Shown here: positions 12,672 through 22,300 of the stretch, in pieces
Numbering within the stretch: position 1 is the first letter of the stretch
How the letters are laid out: each line of letters begins with the position of its first letter
Translations under genes and position numbers: made by a program
Notes under the pieces: generated by a model
The model's database searches: none
Told to the model about the DNA's origin: nothing
What the model saw: only the letters and a program-made list of their open reading frames with translations
Source of the DNA: AC-50 sp035640455
Lineage (GTDB): Bacteria; Actinomycetota; Thermoleophilia; Gaiellales; Gaiellaceae
Length of the DNA: 43,676 nucleotides
Direction of reading: 5' to 3'
Assembly: GCA_035640455.1 (NCBI GenBank)
Contig: DASQWB010000183.1
Coordinates: forward strand, 1 to 43,676

Positions 12672-15389
12672 ATGACGCACCGCGTGACCCTGACCGGCCT
12701 GCTCGTCGGACGCGATGAGGAGCTCGACCGCATCGACCGCCTCGTCGGCGACCTCGACGCGCTGCCCGCGGCGCTCGTCCTGGAGGGAGAGGCCGGAATC
12801 GGAAAGACGACGATCTGGGAGGCGGGAATCACCGCCGCCGAGGGCGCTGGATTCCGCGTCCTCCGTGCCACGCCCTCCGAAGCCGAGGCCTCTCTGGCCT
12901 TCGCAGCCGCCGCAGATCTCCTTGCGCCGATCGCGGACGAGGCGACCGCAGGCTTGCCGGACGTCCAGCGACGGGCGCTCGCCGCCGCCCTCCTCCTGGA
13001 GTCGAATGACGTCGCTGCAGATCGCCGGGCGGTCGCGACGGCGTTCCTCGGAGCGCTGCGCCGCCTCGCCGCGTCACGACCCGTCTTCGTCGGGCTCGAC
13101 GACGTGCAGTGGCTCGACGCGGAGTCGGCGCTGCTGCTGAGCTTCGCCGCGCGGCGCCTTACGTCGGAGCGGATCGGCTTCCTGCTCGCGCACCGCGCCG
13201 GAGAAGCTGGGCCGCGCCTCGAACTCGGCCCGAACGAGCAGCGCGTCGCGATCGGGCCGCTGTCGCTCGGCGCGCTCCACCGTTTGCTCCACGACCGCCT
13301 CGGCGAGCCCCTCCCGCGGCCGCTGCTCCGCCGCATCCACGACGTCTCGGGCGGCAATCCGTTTTTCGCGCACGAGCTGGCGTCGGTCGCGAAGGGCGCG
13401 ACCGGGCACGACCTCCCGTTGCCGGCGACACTCGAGCCGCTCGTCGAGGCGCGCCTGCGAGGCCTCCCGCCGCGGACGCGCGCCGTGCTGGCCGAGCTCG
13501 CCGCCAGCACGAGCCCCGAGTCTGCGGACCCAGACGAGGAGGCGATCGCCCCGGCCCTCGCCGCCGGCGTCGTGCGGACAGGACGCGAAGGGCTCGAGTT
13601 CACCCACCCGCTGCTTCGCGCGGCCGCGTACGAGCAGCTGACGCCGGCTCGGCGCCGTGAGCTCCACCGGCGACTGGCCGAGACCGCTGCAGACGCGGAA
13701 CAGAAGGCGCACCACCTCTCGCGCGCGGTCGACGACCCGGACGAGTCCGTCGCGGCGGCGATCGCCGAGGGGGCGGAGCGCGCTCGCCGCCGGGGCGCGC
13801 CGGCCGTCGCGGCCGAGCTCCTCGACCACGCAGCCCGCGTCACGGAGGATCCCGAGCGCCGGGTCCGGCGCACGCAGCAGGCCGCAGTCTGGAAGGGCGA
13901 GGCCGGAGACACGGTGGGCCAGCGCGCGGCGCTCGAGGCCCTGCTCCGCGAACTCGCCCCCGGACCGGCACGCGCGCAGGTGCTCGCCGTCCTCGCGGAC
14001 GACGCCGGCCTCGAGGTCGGCCGCGCCGCGGAGGTCGCCCGCGAAGGGCTTGCCCAGCCGGGACTCGACGCCGCGGCGCGAGGGTGGCTCCTACTCGCGC
14101 TGAGCGACAACGTGTTCCTCCAGAACGACCTCCGCGCGAGCGCAGCGTACGCGCGTGAGGCGCTCCCGCTCGTCGAGCCGGCCGGCAACGCCCAGCTGCT
14201 CGCCCGCGCGCTGGCCTGGAACGGCCAGCTCGCGAGCCTCACTGCGAGCGGCGACGCCGCGAGCTTCTTCGAGCGCGCACGCGAGGTCGAGCAGCAGCTC
14301 GAAGCACTCGACCCTTGGCGAGCTGCCGGCCATTGGCAGGGAGTCAGCCTGATGTGGGCCGACCGCCCGAGTGAGGGCCGCCCGTTGCTCGAGGAGCAGC
14401 ACGAGCGCGCCGAGGAGCTCGGAAACGAGTTCGCGCGGAGCGCCCTCTGCTTCCACCTCACGCAGCTCGAGTGCCGCGCCGGCGAGCTTGCACGCGCGAG
14501 CCGCTACGCGCGCGAGGGCCACGAGCTCGCGAGCCTCGGCGGCAACGACCAGCTCGTCGGGATCCTGCTCAACGCACGTGCCCTCGCCGCAGCGCACGAA
14601 GGCGACGCAGCCGCGGCGCGGGCGTTCGCGGACGAGGCCGTGGCCGTGACGGCGGGTGCGGGCGACGCGTTCTTCGCGATCCACCACCGCGTCGTGCTCG
14701 GGTTCCTCGAGACGTCTCTCGGTGACTACCCGGCGGCGGGGCGACACCTGGAGGGACTCTCGCAGCTACTCGACGAGATGGGCGTCCGCGAGCCGGGCAT
14801 CTTCCCGTTCCACGGTGACGCCGTCGAGGCCGCGGTCGCCCTCGGCGACCACGAGGACGCTCGGCGCCTGATTGCCGACCTCGAGGCGCGAGGGCGTGAG
14901 CTTGCACGCCCGCGCCTGCTCGCGCTCGCCTGGCGAGGCCGCGGGATGCTGCACGCGGCGGCGGGCGAGGCCGCCGGGGCGGACGACGCATTCGCGAACG
15001 CGGTGGCGGAGCACGAGCGGCTCGAGCTTCCGCTCGAGCGCGCGCGAACGCTCCTCGCCAACGGCGTGGCGCTGCGACGAGCGCGGCAGAAGCGATCGGC
15101 GCGCGCGGCCCTGGAGGAAGCAGAGGCGACCTTCGAGGCCCTGGGCGCACGGCTCTGGGCCGAGCGAGCGCGGAGCGAGCTCGCCCGCGTCGGCGGTCGC
15201 GCGCCGTCACGCGGCGCGCTGACGCCGACCGAGCAGCGGGTGGCCGGGCTCGCCGCCGCCGGCAAGGCGAACAAGGAGATCGCGACCGAGCTCTACGTCA
15301 CCGTGCGGACCGTCGAGACGCACCTGACGAAGATCTACGAGAAGCTCGGCGTGCGCGGCCGCGCCGAGCTCCCGCGCCGCCTCTCGTAG
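12672..15389 (+). CDS. LuxR family transcriptional regulator with AAA/TPR-like body (LAL type)
   Basis: 905 residues. The N-terminal NTPase has Walker A GEAGIGKT (39-46) and Walker B VFVGLDDVQWLD. The middle is a long helical repeat region (alanine/leucine-rich, TPR-like). The C-terminal LuxR helix-turn-helix is LTPTEQRVAGLAAAGKANKE followed by IATELYVTVRTVETHLTKIY. Such MalT/LAL proteins use NTP binding to sense a ligand and then activate transcription. ATG 12672 follows the membrane gene by 20 nt with GAGG upstream, so it may be cotranscribed. Target genes cannot be told. Confidence 0.9.
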   Translation: MTHRVTLTGLLVGRDEELDRIDRLVGDLDALPAALVLEGEAGIGKTTIWEAGITAAEGAGFRVLRATPSEAEASLAFAAAADLLAPIADEATAGLPDVQRRALAAALLLESNDVAADRRAVATAFLGALRRLAASRPVFVGLDDVQWLDAESALLLSFAARRLTSERIGFLLAHRAGEAGPRLELGPNEQRVAIGPLSLGALHRLLHDRLGEPLPRPLLRRIHDVSGGNPFFAHELASVAKGATGHDLPLPATLEPLVEARLRGLPPRTRAVLAELAASTSPESADPDEEAIAPALAAGVVRTGREGLEFTHPLLRAAAYEQLTPARRRELHRRLAETAADAEQKAHHLSRAVDDPDESVAAAIAEGAERARRRGAPAVAAELLDHAARVTEDPERRVRRTQQAAVWKGEAGDTVGQRAALEALLRELAPGPARAQVLAVLADDAGLEVGRAAEVAREGLAQPGLDAAARGWLLLALSDNVFLQNDLRASAAYAREALPLVEPAGNAQLLARALAWNGQLASLTASGDAASFFERAREVEQQLEALDPWRAAGHWQGVSLMWADRPSEGRPLLEEQHERAEELGNEFARSALCFHLTQLECRAGELARASRYAREGHELASLGGNDQLVGILLNARALAAAHEGDAAAARAFADEAVAVTAGAGDAFFAIHHRVVLGFLETSLGDYPAAGRHLEGLSQLLDEMGVREPGIFPFHGDAVEAAVALGDHEDARRLIADLEARGRELARPRLLALAWRGRGMLHAAAGEAAGADDAFANAVAEHERLELPLERARTLLANGVALRRARQKRSARAALEEAEATFEALGARLWAERARSELARVGGRAPSRGALTPTEQRVAGLAAAGKANKEIATELYVTVRTVETHLTKIYEKLGVRGRAELPRRLS

Positions 15390-15469
15390 CGTCAAAGATC
15401 GTGGGTCTCCGGGATTTCTCTTCCGCGTGCCTCGCCGTACCGTCGGCAGCCTCAACGAAGGGAGGAGAA

Positions 15470-15775
15470 ATGAAGAAGCACCTTCGCCTGCTCGCCGTCG
15501 TGTTCGCTTTGGGCGCGCTCGCGGGACCGGCCGCGGCCGACAACTCCACGAGCAGCTTCGCGACGAACGACAGCGGGTGTCTCGGCGGGCTGCGCAGCGC
15601 GATCGCGCGCGGCGACCTCGCCGGCGTGGCGCTGCCCGATGGGTTCGTCGTACCCGCGGGGTTCGGCGCGGAGTTCAATCCCGGCGGCCACCTCGGAACC
15701 GTCGGCGAGGCGGCGTTCCTGCAGTCGCACGGCGTCACCGACCTCGACGCGTTCTGCGCGCTCTTCGTCAAGTAG
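15470..15775 (+). CDS. Small secreted protein of unknown function (101 aa)
   Basis: Clear signal peptide: MKKHLRLLAVVFALGALAG, with likely cleavage after AAA (PAAA/DNS). The mature part is about 78 residues with two cysteines (GCLGG and FCALF) that may form a disulfide, and a glycine-rich middle (PAGFGAEFNPGGHLGTVGEA). A strong ribosome-binding site GGGAGGAG precedes ATG 15470. The 80 bp upstream to the LuxR gene hold its leader, but no firm -10/-35 pair was seen. The next gene starts 6 nt after its stop, so the two are likely cotranscribed. Family not recognised. Confidence 0.75.
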   Translation: MKKHLRLLAVVFALGALAGPAAADNSTSSFATNDSGCLGGLRSAIARGDLAGVALPDGFVVPAGFGAEFNPGGHLGTVGEAAFLQSHGVTDLDAFCALFVK

Positions 15776-15781
15776 TCCGAG

Positions 15782-16045
15782 GTGGAGCAGTACCTCGTCG
15801 AGCTCTACTTGCCACGGCGTGACGAGGCGGCGCTGGCGGACGCAGCAGTGCGCGCCCGCGCCGCCTCCGAGCAGCTCACGAGCGAAGGCAGGCAGGGCCG
15901 GTACCTGCGGACGATCTTCGTCCCCCAGGACGAGATCTGCTTCCACCTCTACGAGGCGCAGGCGGCGGACGTGGTCGGCGAGGCGAGCCGCCGCGCGCAG
16001 ATCGCCTACGAGCGGATCGTTCGCGCGGTAAGCGTCGAGCGATAG
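15782..16045 (+). CDS. DUF4242-like small protein
   Basis: 87 residues, one ferredoxin-like beta-alpha-beta unit: QYLVELYLPRRDEAALADAA, RYLRTIFVPQDEICFHLYEA, then VVGEASRRAQIAYERIVRAV. This resembles the DUF4242 / SCO4226-type nickel-binding family in length and strand order, but the resemblance is by eye only. GTG start 6 nt after the upstream secreted-protein gene. It is followed by a strong hairpin (16053-16089) that closes this transcription unit. Confidence 0.6.
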   Translation: MEQYLVELYLPRRDEAALADAAVRARAASEQLTSEGRQGRYLRTIFVPQDEICFHLYEAQAADVVGEASRRAQIAYERIVRAVSVER

Positions 16046-16052
16046 CGCTGAA

Positions 16053-16089
16053 GCGGTCGGGGCGCGCGTGTGGGCCGCGCCCCGACCGC
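16053..16089 (+). terminator. Strong GC-rich terminator hairpin
   Basis: Perfect 14-bp stem GCGGTCGGGGCGCG/CGCGCCCCGACCGC with a 9-nt loop, 7 nt after the stop at 16045. No U-tract follows. It is the strongest simple hairpin in the window. Confidence 0.7.
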
Positions 16090-16161
16090 GAAGGCGCAGA
16101 ACGGCGATGAGTTTCGCGCCGCAATGCCGTCTTCCGTAGAGAGAGCGAGGAGGAGGACGAC

Positions 16162-16731
16162 ATGGCCAAGATCGTGGTATCGCAGTTCGTGACGCTCGAC
16201 GGCGTCATGGAGGACCCGGGCGGGGCGGAAGGCTTCGAGCGCGGCGGCTGGGCCTTCGAGTTCGACCGCGGCCCGGAGGGCGACAAGTTCAAGCTCGACG
16301 AGGTGATGGCGGCCGAGGCGCTGCTGCTCGGGCGCGTGACCTACGAGGGCTTCGCCGCGGCCTGGCCTTCGAGGACGGGCGAGTTCGCCGACAAGTTCAA
16401 CACGATGCCGAAGTTCGTCGTCTCGACGACGCTGCAGAACCCGGAGTGGAACAACACGACGGTGATCTCCGGCGATGTCGCGGAGGAGGTCGCGCGCCTC
16501 CGGGAGCGGTTCGACGGCGACGTCCTCGTGAACGGCAGCGCGCAGCTCGTGAACGCCCTGGCGCGGCACGACCTCGTCGACGAGTACCGGCTGATGGTCT
16601 TCCCGGTCGTCCTGGGAGCCGGCAAGCGCCTCTTCGAGGACGGCATCGCCAAGAAGCCGCTCGAGCTCGTCGAGTCGAAGCCGGCCGGCGCGGTCGTGAT
16701 CCTCACGCTTCGCCCGCCGGGCGGCGAGTGA
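16162..16731 (+). CDS. Dihydrofolate reductase family protein (RibD C-terminal fold)
   Basis: 189 residues of the RibD_C/DHFR-like family, NADPH-dependent reductases found singly in many actinobacteria. The opening IVVSQFVTLDGVMEDPGG is diagnostic. LLLGRVTYEGFAAAWP, the strand KFVVSTTLQ, and VNGSAQLVNALARHDLVDEY with VVLGAGKRLFEDG complete the fold. Ribosome-binding site GAGGAGGAGG upstream of ATG 16162. Substrate unknown; not the essential folate enzyme. It converges on the ArsR regulator gene, whose stop is 3 nt beyond. Confidence 0.88.
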   Translation: MAKIVVSQFVTLDGVMEDPGGAEGFERGGWAFEFDRGPEGDKFKLDEVMAAEALLLGRVTYEGFAAAWPSRTGEFADKFNTMPKFVVSTTLQNPEWNNTTVISGDVAEEVARLRERFDGDVLVNGSAQLVNALARHDLVDEYRLMVFPVVLGAGKRLFEDGIAKKPLELVESKPAGAVVILTLRPPGGE

Positions 16732-16734
16732 GAC

Positions 16735-17436
16735 CTACGCGACTTCGAGGCCGAAGACCTCGACGAGGCCTCGCTCGCCGACGGGCGTGACCCGGACGGC
16801 GCGCCCGGACTCGTAGCGCTCGATCCAGCCGAACTCGAAGAAGCGGTCGGCGAGCGCCTTGCCGAGCTTGCCGCCGACGTGGTGGCGCTTCTCGCTCCAG
16901 TCGAGGCAGTGGCGAACGGCGGGCCGCCGGCCCGGAACGGAGGCGAGATCGATCCCGAGCCCGCGTAACGTGCCGAGGCCGGACTGCGTCACGTGGTAGT
17001 CCGGCTCACCGCCTCGCGCCGCGCCGTTCGCAAGCAGCTCCCGGTCGAGGAGCGCCGCCATCAACCCGGTTCCGAGCTTGCCGGCGAGATGGTCGTAGCA
17101 CGTCCGTGCACGCCGGAGCGCCTCGGCGCGCGTCCCCTGGCGCAGCGACCGGACCGGCTCCGGCGGGGCGAGGCGTGCGAGCGCCTCGAGCAGGTCGTTG
17201 ATCTCCGGCCCGGCGAGGCGGAAGTAGCGGCGGCGGCCGTTCGGCTCCGTCGAGAGGAATCCCGCCGCCACCAGCTTCGCGAGATGCTGGCTCGCGGTCG
17301 AAGGCGCCACGCCGGCCTGGGCGGCGAGGACGCTCGCCGGCAACGCGCGCCCGTCCCCGAGCGCAGTGAGAATCCGGGCGCGGGCCGGCTCGGCGACGAT
17401 CGCCGCGACGGCCGCGAGATCCGCGTCTCCGTCCAT
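16735..17436 (-). CDS. ArsR family winged-helix transcriptional regulator with C-terminal extension
   Basis: 233 residues. The N-terminal winged helix is AAIVAEPARARILTALGDGR and PASVLAAQAGVAPSTASQHL, with the wing STEPNGRRRYFRL. The C-terminal half (about 100-233) is a second domain seen in long ArsR-like regulators (ARTCYDHLAGKLGTGL, HCLDWSEKRHHVGGKLGKAL). No metal-site CxC of the classic ArsR kind is evident. A TAGCCT box lies 6 nt before the ATG, giving a leaderless mRNA. It may regulate the convergent DHFR-like gene or itself. Confidence 0.85.
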   Translation of the reverse strand: MDGDADLAAVAAIVAEPARARILTALGDGRALPASVLAAQAGVAPSTASQHLAKLVAAGFLSTEPNGRRRYFRLAGPEINDLLEALARLAPPEPVRSLRQGTRAEALRRARTCYDHLAGKLGTGLMAALLDRELLANGAARGGEPDYHVTQSGLGTLRGLGIDLASVPGRRPAVRHCLDWSEKRHHVGGKLGKALADRFFEFGWIERYESGRAVRVTPVGERGLVEVFGLEVA

Positions 17437-17442
17437 GGAGCG

Positions 17443-17448
17443 AGGCTA
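17443..17448 (-). promoter_or_regulatory. -10 box (TAGCCT) for the ArsR regulator
   Basis: Minus-strand TANNNT hexamer separated from ATG 17436 by 6 nt. Same hexamer and similar spacing as at 1715-1720. Confidence 0.5.
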
Positions 17449-17590
17449 GCGCGCCATTCGTTCGGTCCTGGCCGAAGCGAGCGCAAGGCTTCAGGGCCGT
17501 GGTTCGGCACGACGCAGCGACCTGCCCCTAGCGCAAGGTCCAGCCGCCGGCGCTTCTAGTGCGACGCCGTCGCACGCCTTTGCATTCGTC

Positions 17591-18526
17591 CTAGTAGTCG
17601 AACTTAAGGCGGCCGCTGATCTCTCTGACGGTCGCCTCGTGCTGGCGACGGGCCTCGACTTGCCGCTCGCCCTGCGCGCGAAGCCGACGCTCGTGCTCGG
17701 CAATCTCCTCGTTCACCTTCTCGAGCACGTACCGCAGCGTCTCGACGTGATAGCGCTCAAGCTCCTCCATCGTGGTGCCGTCGAGGATGATGGTGTCGCC
17801 AGAGACAGAGGCAATGCCGGGGCGGTGCATCGTCGTCCATCGCGGCGGGTGATTCCATGTTTCGACGAAGCGCCGCGCCCAAAGCGGGTGGGGTCGTCGC
17901 GAGAGCCGCAGCGGGATGCGGTACAGGGCGCTTCCTGCGCTTCCGTCATTCCGCGGTTGACCCACACCCTCCTCCACGATGCCCGTGATCCTGATGGGCT
18001 CGTAGTCAGCCGTGAGAGGCGCAGATGCGGCTGGCGGCAGCGTGGATGTACCGGACGATGGTCGCCTCGCCGCTCGCTCCGCTTCCCGGCGCTTCGCCGC
18101 GCGCTCCCGCTGCTCAGCCTGGTGCTGGGGGATCGCGGCGGCGATCTTGTCCGCGACCTCATCGATGTTCGCCTCGTCCAGCGAGAGGTAGAGCACATCG
18201 GCCAGTGCGTCGGGCATCTCGGCACCGGCAACGCGAACGGGAAGCACCCGCACGCCCTCGCGGCCCAGCTCACCGGTGACGGCGAGCGCGAGTTCCTTCC
18301 GACACCAGTTCGACTTCCGCGATGCCTCGCTGACCAGAGCGAGGAAGAAATCGATTTCGGCGATTGCCGTCGCGATTCGCTCGATGAGGGAGTCTCCGAC
18401 TTTGAGCTCGCCCTCATCGATCCAGACGCGGAGGCCGCGAGCGTCGAGCGCTGCAGCGAGCGCACGGGCGAGATCCTTGTCCTCGTGGGAGTAGGAGATG
18501 AAGATCGAGGCCTGTGAACCGGTCAC
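17591..18526 (-). CDS. TIR domain protein with uncharacterised C-terminal domain
   Basis: 311 residues. The N-terminal TIR domain (about 6-140) opens with SIFISYSHEDKDLARALAAA, has VWIDEGELKVGDSL, and the catalytic-type motif SNWCRKEL with the probable NADase glutamate at E78. A basic Pro/Ser linker (about 140-170) leads to a C-terminal domain (PLWARRFVETWNHPPRW, then a charged coiled helix EVNEEIAEHERR-like). Bacterial TIR proteins often cleave NAD in anti-phage defence. DNA here is visibly less G+C-rich (about 57% in a sampled 60-bp row against about 75% in fabI), suggesting transfer. GTG start with TACCGT 7 nt upstream. Confidence 0.85.
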   Translation of the reverse strand: MTGSQASIFISYSHEDKDLARALAAALDARGLRVWIDEGELKVGDSLIERIATAIAEIDFFLALVSEASRKSNWCRKELALAVTGELGREGVRVLPVRVAGAEMPDALADVLYLSLDEANIDEVADKIAAAIPQHQAEQRERAAKRREAERAARRPSSGTSTLPPAASAPLTADYEPIRITGIVEEGVGQPRNDGSAGSALYRIPLRLSRRPHPLWARRFVETWNHPPRWTTMHRPGIASVSGDTIILDGTTMEELERYHVETLRYVLEKVNEEIAEHERRLRAQGERQVEARRQHEATVREISGRLKFDY

Positions 18527-18533
18527 GACGAGA

Positions 18534-18539
18534 ACGGTA
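18534..18539 (-). promoter_or_regulatory. -10 box (TACCGT) for the TIR gene
   Basis: Minus-strand TANNNT hexamer 7 nt before GTG 18526, in line with the leaderless pattern of its neighbours. Confidence 0.4.
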
Positions 18540-18587
18540 CTGCGTGGGGTTGACGCACCTCTCAGGGCGTCGAAGGATCAGTTAGTT

Positions 18588-19367
18588 CTACATGCCCATT
18601 GCGTGGTAGCCGGAGTCGACATACAGCGTCGTCCCGGTCACGTTTCTCGCCGCGTCGGAGAGCAGGAACGCGGCCGCGGCGCCCACGTCGTCGGCGGCGA
18701 TGTGGCGATGGAGCGGCGAGCGCTCCTCGACGATTGCCTCCATCGTCGGGAAGCCCGCGATCGACCGCGCGGCCAGCGTCCGCACCGGGCCGGCCGAGAT
18801 CGCGTTCACGCGGATGTCCTTCCGGCCCAGGTCCCAGGCCAGGTAGCGGACGGACGCGTCGAGCGCGGCCTTGGCGACGCCCATCACGTTGTAGTGCGGC
18901 ACGGCCCGCTCGCCGCCCAGGTAGGTCATCGTCAGGATCGAGCCGCCGCCGGCCGCCTCCAGCAGCGGCTCCGCGGCCCGCGCGCACGCGACGAGGGAGT
19001 ACGCGCTCACTTCGAGCGCGAGCCAGAACCGGTCGCGGGGCGTGTCGGTGAAGCGGCCCTCCAGGTCCTCGGCGGCGGCGAAGGCGACCGAGTGGACGAG
19101 CACGTCCAGCTCGCCCTCGAACGTCTTCCCGACCTCGGCGAAGACACGCTCGACGTCCTCGTCCGCGCGGACGTCGCAGGCGGTGACGAGCGGGCTCCCC
19201 ACGCTCTCCGCGAGCTGCCGCACGGCGCCCTCGATCCGCTCGCCCTGGAAGGTGAAGGCGAGCGTCGCGCCCTCCTCGGCGAGGCGGCGCGCGATGCCCC
19301 ACGCGATCGAGCGGCGGTTCGCGACGCCGAGCACGAGGCCGCGCTTGCCTTCGAACACTCCCGGCAC
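18588..19367 (-). CDS. fabI: Enoyl-[acyl-carrier-protein] reductase (NADH), FabI
   Basis: Last reductive step of the fatty-acid elongation cycle: trans-2-enoyl-ACP to acyl-ACP with NADH. 259 residues, the normal length. Rossmann motif GLVLGVANRRSIAWGIAR is the FabI form (GxxxxxSxAxG). Catalytic pair Y149...Y159-x6-K166 is in TMTYLGGERAVPHYNVMGVA followed by K. The end ARNVTGTTLYVDSGYHAMGM is typical. GTG 19367, with a TAGACT box 6 nt upstream that is one half of a palindrome shared with the divergent subtilase gene. The presence of FabI implies possible triclosan/isoniazid-type inhibition, but no resistance mark was assessed. Confidence 0.95.
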   Translation of the reverse strand: MPGVFEGKRGLVLGVANRRSIAWGIARRLAEEGATLAFTFQGERIEGAVRQLAESVGSPLVTACDVRADEDVERVFAEVGKTFEGELDVLVHSVAFAAAEDLEGRFTDTPRDRFWLALEVSAYSLVACARAAEPLLEAAGGGSILTMTYLGGERAVPHYNVMGVAKAALDASVRYLAWDLGRKDIRVNAISAGPVRTLAARSIAGFPTMEAIVEERSPLHRHIAADDVGAAAAFLLSDAARNVTGTTLYVDSGYHAMGM

Positions 19368-19373
19368 CGGGCG

Positions 19374-19383
19374 AGTCTAGACT
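19374..19383. promoter_or_regulatory. Palindromic bidirectional -10 element (fabI / subtilase)
   Basis: AGTCTAGACT is a perfect 10-bp palindrome that reads TAGACT on both strands. The minus-strand box is 6 nt from GTG 19367 and the plus-strand box 7 nt from TTG 19391. Both genes should therefore be leaderless and compete for the same polymerase site. Confidence 0.6.
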
Positions 19384-19390
19384 GTCCATC

Positions 19391-22300
19391 TTGCGCCGCC
19401 GCATCGCTCTCTTGACCGTCGTAGCGGCGCTCGTCGCTGCGACTCCGGCCGCGGCGCAGCTCCTGCCCATCAAGCGCACCTTCGGCGAGCTGACGCTGCC
19501 GCGGCTCCGCGCCGGCACGATCCACGTCCCTCGCGGACACGCGAGCGGCCGCCTGCGCGTGATCGTGACGTTGAAGCTGCCGCCGCTCGCGGCCGCGTAC
19601 ACCCGCGCGCCCGCCGCCTTCGGAGGCACGCGGCGGCTGGACGTCGCCTCCGCCTCGTCGCGCGCCTACCTCGCCCGCGTCGCGGCGGCGCAGCGCGTCA
19701 CGGCCGCGCGGCTGCACCGCGCGATCCCCGGGGCCTCGATCGGCCGCCGCTTCCGGATCGTCCTCGACGGCCTCACCGTCACGCTGCCGGTGCGCCGCCT
19801 GCCCCAGCTCGTGCGGCTCGGCTTCGTGCGCCGCGTGTACCCGAGCCTGCGCTTCACGCTCACCCTCGACCGCAGCCCGTCGCTGATCGGCGCGGACGTC
19901 CTGCACGCGGCCACCGGCGCGCGCGGTCAGGGCGTCAAGATCGGCGTCGTCGACGACGGCATCGACCAGACGAACCCGTTCTTCGACCCAGCCGGCTACT
20001 CGTACCCGGCCGGCTTCCCGAAAGGCGACACGACGTTCACGACGCCGAAGGTGATCGTCGCGAAGTCGTTCCCCGGCCCGGGCGCCGGCACGCGCGGCGC
20101 GCTGCCGCTCGATCGCCAGGAGTCCTTCCACGGCACGCACGTCGCGGGCATCGCCGCCGGGGACGAGGGGACGAACGCGCCGGCCGGCCGTGACCATCCG
20201 CCGGTGCCGGGTCTCTCCGGCGTCGCGCCGCGGGCGTGGATCGGCAACTACCGCGTCTTCACGGTTCCCACGCCGATCGGCAACGTCGCCAACACGCCCG
20301 AGATCGTCGCCGCCTTCGAGGCCGCCGTCGCCGACGGGATGAACGTGATCAACTTCTCCGGCGGCGGGCCCGAGACCGACCCGGTGACCGACGCGCTCAT
20401 CGAGACCGTCAAGAACACGGCGGCCGCGGGCGTCGTGCCGGTGATCGCGGCCGGGAACGACCGCGACGACTTCGGACTCGGCAGCGTCGGCTCGCCCGGT
20501 ACCGCGCCGGCGGCGGTGACGGTCGCAGCCGTGACGAACTCGCACATCTTCGCGCCCGTCCTCTCCGTCACCTCGCCGGGCGCGCCGGCGACGCTCCAGC
20601 AGATCCCGATCGAGAAGGCCTCGACGCCCGGCGCGTGGGCGGTGAGCGACCAGACGCTCGTCGACGTCGGCACGATCGTCGGCGCGAACGGCACGCCGGT
20701 CGACCGGCACCTCTGCGGCCCGCCCGAGAACCCGAACGGGCCGGTGCAGCCGCTGCCCGCGCACTCGCTCGACGGCGCGATCGCGCTCGTCTCGCGCGGG
20801 ATCTGCACCTTCGCCTCGAAGGCGCTGCGCGCGCAGGCGGCGGGCGCGATCGGGATGGTCCTCGTCGACAACCGGCCGGGCAACCCGAACCCGATCCCGC
20901 TCCAGCTGCCGATCCCGGCCGGGATGATCTCCGACCTCGACGGCGCGAATCTGCGTGCCTACCTGGCCGGCACGGGCGGCCGCGCGGCCGTCCGAATCGG
21001 CAACGACCCGGTCGACGTCGAGAACGGCCGCGGCGACGTCATGACGAGCTTCTCCTCCGCCGGCCCGACCGACTTCCGCCACCTCCTGAAGCCCGACGTG
21101 TCCGCGCCCGGCGGGCAGATCCTGTCCTCGACGCTGCCCGAGTTCGCCGGCTCGCCGTTCGCCGTCTTCGACGGGACGAGCATGGCGACGCCGCACGTCG
21201 CCGGCGCGACGGCGCTCCTGCTCGAGCTCCACCCCGGCTGGTCGGCGCAGCAGGTGAAGTCGGCGCTCGTCTCGACCGCGGGCCCGGCGTACGGCGACAC
21301 GGCCGAGACGCACGAGGCGCCCGTCCTGCTCGAGGGCGGCGGGCTCGTGAACCTTCCCCGCGCGGCTGATCCGGGGCTCTTCACCGATCCGACCTCGCTC
21401 TCGTTCGGCGACCTGAACGTCTCGGGCGGCGCGCAGTCCCGCGGGATGCTCGTACGCCTGACGGACGCGGGCGGCGGCGCGGGCACGTGGACGGTCTCGG
21501 TCGCGCCGCAGTCGTCGAGCGCCGGCGCCGCGCTCGACGTGCCCGGCGTCGTGACGATCGCGCCGGGCGGCGAGACCGACGTGACCATCACGGCGTCAGC
21601 GAGCGCGAGCGCGGAGAAGGGTGACGACTACGGCTTCGTCGTCCTCCGGAACGGAACCAAGACGCGGCGGATCCCGTACCTCTTCCTCGTCACGAAGCCC
21701 GGCCTGGCCGCGGCGACGCCGACGCCGCTCCGGCCGCTCCAGACCGGCGACACGCGGAGCGGCGTCTCGCGCGCCGACTTCTACCGCTTCCCGGACGCGC
21801 CGTTCGGCCCGGCGCCGAACTACCTCGCCGCGCCGACGGAGAGCGAGGACGGCGCCGAGCAGGTATACGTCATGCACCTCGACCGCGCGGCGACGAACCT
21901 CGGCGTCTCCGTCCTCCAGCAGAGCGCGCGCTCCGAGATCGACCCGTTCCTGCTCGGCTCGCTCGACGAGAACGACGTCCAGGGTTACGCGGGCACGCCC
22001 GTGAACGCCAACGGCCTGATGTTCGACTACCGCTTCGACGTCGAGGCCGCAGGCGCCCAGTTCCCGAGCGCAAAGGACTACTACGTCGCCGTCGACTCCG
22101 CGCGCGACCTCTTCACCGGCGAACGGCTTCCCGGGCAGTACCAGCTGCGCTCCTGGGTGAACGACGTGCGACCGCCGACGGTGAAGCTCCTTACCACCCG
22201 CGTCGCGCCCGGCCGGCCGACGATCGCGGCGCGCATCCGCGACGCGGGCTCGGGCGTCGATCCGTTCTCGCTCGTGATCGGCTACAAGCAGGTGCTCGTC

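Noticed and set aside
17437..17590. The 154-bp spacer between the ArsR and TIR genes as a possible att site or RNA gene
   Set aside because: No tRNA remnant, direct repeat pair or stable fold was found; besides the ArsR -10 box nothing stands out.
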